64,000 nt of DNA from G963665495 sp963665495 (lineage in GTDB: Bacteria; Desulfobacterota; Desulfovibrionia; Desulfovibrionales; Desulfovibrionaceae). Both the position numbers and the translations under genes were made by a program. Positions 61,993-64,000 of this stretch are shown piece after piece; position 1 is the stretch's first letter; each line of letters begins with the position of its first letter. The stretch lies in contig OY762289.1 in assembly GCA_963665495.1 (NCBI GenBank), positions 3,472,001 through 3,536,000 on the forward strand, read 5' to 3'. The notes under the pieces were generated by a model, which was given only the letters and a program-made list of their open reading frames with translations, searched no databases and was not told the origin of the DNA.

Positions 61993-62748
61993 TCAGACCG
62001 CCGGTATACAACCGTCTTTGCCGTATCGCAGCGGAGCGGCGGTCTGGCACGCCTGTTTTGGAGCCAGCATCCAGCTGGCCAGGCCCAGAGGATCTTCCAA
62101 CAGTAAACCGGCTCCTGCCTGGGAGAGTTCTTCGGCTCCACGAAAGCCCCATAAGGCTCCCACGGCCATTACCCCGGCATTATTTGCCGTACACATGTCC
62201 ACATTGGAATCCCCCAGGAAAATGACTTCTCCGGAGTCCACTGACAGTTTTTCCGTTATCAGCCCCACTCCTGCAGGATCAGGCTTTCTAGGAAAATCCG
62301 GGCTTGCTCCGTAAATGGGATCGAAACTCCAGCTGCTGAAATAAAAATCCATTATTTCCTGAATGAATGTGTGCGGTTTGTTGGAAAGGACGGCCAGGGC
62401 AAGCCCCTGTTTCTGGAGCCAGTCCAGCAATTCGGGAATGCCGGGATACGGTGCGGACTTGCGATTCCAGCCCTGGCGATATTCTTTATTGAAAACTTCC
62501 AGGCAGCGGGAAACGGTTTCCTCTGTCCGTTTTTCCTCCGGTAAGGCGCGCTGCAACAGCATGCGTACGCCGTCGCCGACAAACTGCCTGTACGAGGATA
62601 CGGGATGTTCCGGAAACCCGCAGGCATGCAATGAAGCATTCGCCGAGTCAGCCAGATCATCCAGAGAATTCAACAAAGTACCATCGAGATCAAATATTAC
62701 GACTTTATAAGGCGTTGCCGCCTTGTCTGTAGAAACACATTTCTGCAT
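61993..62748 (-). CDS. HAD-family phosphatase, phosphoglycolate phosphatase-like
   Basis: A 251-residue HAD hydrolase. Motif I is FDLDGTLLNS, motif II LSNKPH, the Lys of motif III is in RKPDPAG, and motif IV is FLGDSNVDM. An alpha-helical cap lies after motif I. This fits Gph (2-phosphoglycolate) or a related nucleotide/sugar phosphatase. The C-terminal 30 residues extend past the usual fold. Confidence 0.88.
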   Translation of the reverse strand: MQKCVSTDKAATPYKVVIFDLDGTLLNSLDDLADSANASLHACGFPEHPVSSYRQFVGDGVRMLLQRALPEEKRTEETVSRCLEVFNKEYRQGWNRKSAPYPGIPELLDWLQKQGLALAVLSNKPHTFIQEIMDFYFSSWSFDPIYGASPDFPRKPDPAGVGLITEKLSVDSGEVIFLGDSNVDMCTANNAGVMAVGALWGFRGAEELSQAGAGLLLEDPLGLASWMLAPKQACQTAAPLRYGKDGCIPAV

Positions 62749-62902
62749 AAGTTTTAAATTATCACCCTGTTATAACAATTCATTTAAAGGACACATCAGT
62801 CCGCCACCGATGGGGACAGTTTTTTCCTGCAGAGGAACTGCATCCGGCCAAACAAGCCGGCTTTTGGTGTGCGGCGCCCCTGACGGAATGCGCGGCCTGG
62901 CG

Positions 62903-63439
62903 TCAGGCTCCGTACTTCAAAGCCAGCTGTTCGATGATGGCTTTGCAGAATACAGGCAGATCGTCCGGCGTACGGCTGGAGATGAGATTTTTGTCCACAA
63001 CAACTGCGGCATCTTCCCAAAGGGCACCAGCGTTGATCATGTCGTCTTTGATGGCGACATAGGATGTGGAACGCATGCCTTTGACGATGCCGGCTGAAAT
63101 CAGAACCCAGCCCGCATGGCAGATATGAGCGATTATTTTGCCCGAATCAAAGGCCTGACGGACCAGTGCCACGGCCGCTTCATTGCGACGCATAAGGTCC
63201 GGGGCATACCCGCCGGGGACAATGATGCCGTCCACCGTATTGGGGTCGATGTCCTTGAAGGCAACGTCCGCAGTGGCCGGCATGCCGAATTTGCTCTTGT
63301 ATACGCCACCGGCTTCCGGGCCGGCGACAATCACTTCTGCGCCTGCCTCGCGCAAGCGTAATTTCGGATACCAGAATTCAAGATCATTATATAAATTCTC
63401 AACATACAGAACCACTTTTTTTCCTTGAAGCTCGCTCAT
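62903..63439 (-). CDS. DJ-1/PfpI-family protein
   Basis: A 178-residue protein. It has GGYAPDLMRRNEAAV and the nucleophile elbow HICHAGWVLISAGI, with Cys and His as in PfpI-type intracellular proteases/glyoxalase-III-like enzymes. A Glu typical of the active site is expected near EFWYPKLRLREAGAEV. Probable glyoxalase or chaperone-like role against carbonyl stress. Confidence 0.9.
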   Translation of the reverse strand: MSELQGKKVVLYVENLYNDLEFWYPKLRLREAGAEVIVAGPEAGGVYKSKFGMPATADVAFKDIDPNTVDGIIVPGGYAPDLMRRNEAAVALVRQAFDSGKIIAHICHAGWVLISAGIVKGMRSTSYVAIKDDMINAGALWEDAAVVVDKNLISSRTPDDLPVFCKAIIEQLALKYGA

Positions 63440-63643
63440 CGTCTTCTCCTTGGATTGATCTGAGCGTGGAATGTATCACGGCGGGAGCAAGGCGATCCAC
63501 CAGGACCACCAAACGCCGTAACATGCCGTATCAGGTGCTTGTCCCCTGATACGGATAATTGGATTGAACTATAGGGTAAGGAAACCGGTATGACAAGCCG
63601 AATCGATTTGACAGGAAAACTCGTACCCGTTGTACGAAAAAAA

Positions 63644-64000
63644 TCACTGTTCTCGTCGACTCTGGGCTACAACACGATGCATACTTTCCAGGAGTTCCAT
63701 GAAATCGACGGGTTTGGTGATATAGGCGTCAAGACCCACTTCCCTGCCCCTGACCTCTTCCCGTTCGCTGACAAAGGCAGTCACGGCAATAATGGGAATT
63801 TTCGGATCCACATTGCCGCACTCGCCGGATCGTATTCTTCTTGTTGCCTCTATTCCATCCACTCGCGGCATTTTCAGGTCCATGAGTACCAGATCAAAAC
63901 TCGAATCCATACGCAGACGATCCAAAGCCTCCAGGCCGTCATTGGCAATGGTCACCGTATGACCGCGTTTTTCCAGAAAGCGTTTGACAAGTTCCTGGTT
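63644..64000 (-). CDS. Response-regulator receiver domain protein (truncated by window edge)
   Basis: The C-terminal 118 residues of a longer protein that runs off the right edge. A receiver domain has the phosphoacceptor Asp in DLVLMDLKMPRVDGIEA, Thr in IIAVTAF and Lys in AYITKPVD. It ends in a short Arg/Gln tail without an output domain. The beginning reads on into NQELVKRFLEKRG in the same frame. Probably the C-terminal receiver of a hybrid kinase. Confidence 0.9.
   Translation of the reverse strand, partial: NQELVKRFLEKRGHTVTIANDGLEALDRLRMDSSFDLVLMDLKMPRVDGIEATRRIRSGECGNVDPKIPIIAVTAFVSEREEVRGREVGLDAYITKPVDFMELLESMHRVVAQSRREQ

Overview
The window looks like a chromosomal segment of a sulfate-reducing bacterium of the Desulfovibrio group (Desulfovibrionales). 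I infer this from the Rnf operon order with a leading decaheme cytochrome c and a trailing apbE, the archaeal-type three-gene glutamate synthase with ferredoxin domains, a large single-chain NAD-glutamate dehydrogenase, NikK/NikL-like nickel-uptake proteins and a PocR-domain chemoreceptor. Coding DNA is GC-rich with dense operons, separated by several strikingly AT-rich spacers of 0.5-1 kb. I saw no insertion sequence, CRISPR array, tRNA or rRNA. The left edge cuts into nifB and the right edge cuts through a response-regulator receiver domain.

Layout. 1-1224: 3' part of nifB. 1615-3985: two small glycine-rich membrane proteins (one MamC/Mms13-like) divergent from a NikK/NikL-like pair, with a Fur-like box in the spacer. 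4390-5359: two paralogous secreted Cys-rich peptides made by a ~690-bp tandem duplication that also copied the end of apbE and the Rnf terminator; both have a candidate sigma-54 promoter. 5443-12131 (minus): cytochrome c-rnfCDGEAB-apbE. 12850-16778: YjbQ, then a minus-strand group of an exported MIP18/DUF59 protein, a DsbD/UreH-like membrane protein and a PocR chemoreceptor. 17345-20055: gntR-trpB-trpA with overlapping genes. 20198-22381: large secreted protein. 22963-23102: decayed trpA fragment. 23229-27871: LytTR response regulator, LytS-type kinase with an apparent N-terminal frameshift, then a beta-propeller surface protein preceded by four 21-bp-phased direct repeats. 28067-31811: NlpC/P60 lipoprotein and RecD2 helicase.

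32739-38932: a TolC / PAS-fused membrane-fusion protein / MacB-type ABC export locus plus slyX. 39075-43818: NAD-glutamate dehydrogenase divergent from a marR-methyltransferase pair. 44774-49893: modular glutamate synthase. 50006-51925: envelope proteins, two of them tandem glycine-zipper lipoproteins. 52302-54562: ArsR-type sensor, Cu/Zn efflux permease and NlpC/P60 lipoprotein, with two identical-arm operators. 54608-55342: CI-type S24 repressor beside a 1-kb AT-rich spacer. 56379-64000: CDF metal exporter, molybdate/sulfate transporter, TPR and zinc-ribbon proteins, CLC channel with CBS domains, HAD phosphatase, DJ-1/PfpI protein and the receiver domain.

Themes: nitrogen metabolism (nifB, GltS, GDH), ion-driven energy conservation (Rnf with its flavin transferase), metal handling (Fur-linked genes, NikKL, ArsR/CuZn efflux, CDF, MOT1) and sensor-coupled envelope functions. 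The most unusual items are the PAS-membrane-fusion-protein chimera, the MamC-like pair next to a Fur-like box, the exported MIP18-domain protein, and the phased repeats between a LytTR system and a surface protein. All similarity statements come from reading motifs by eye; no search was run.
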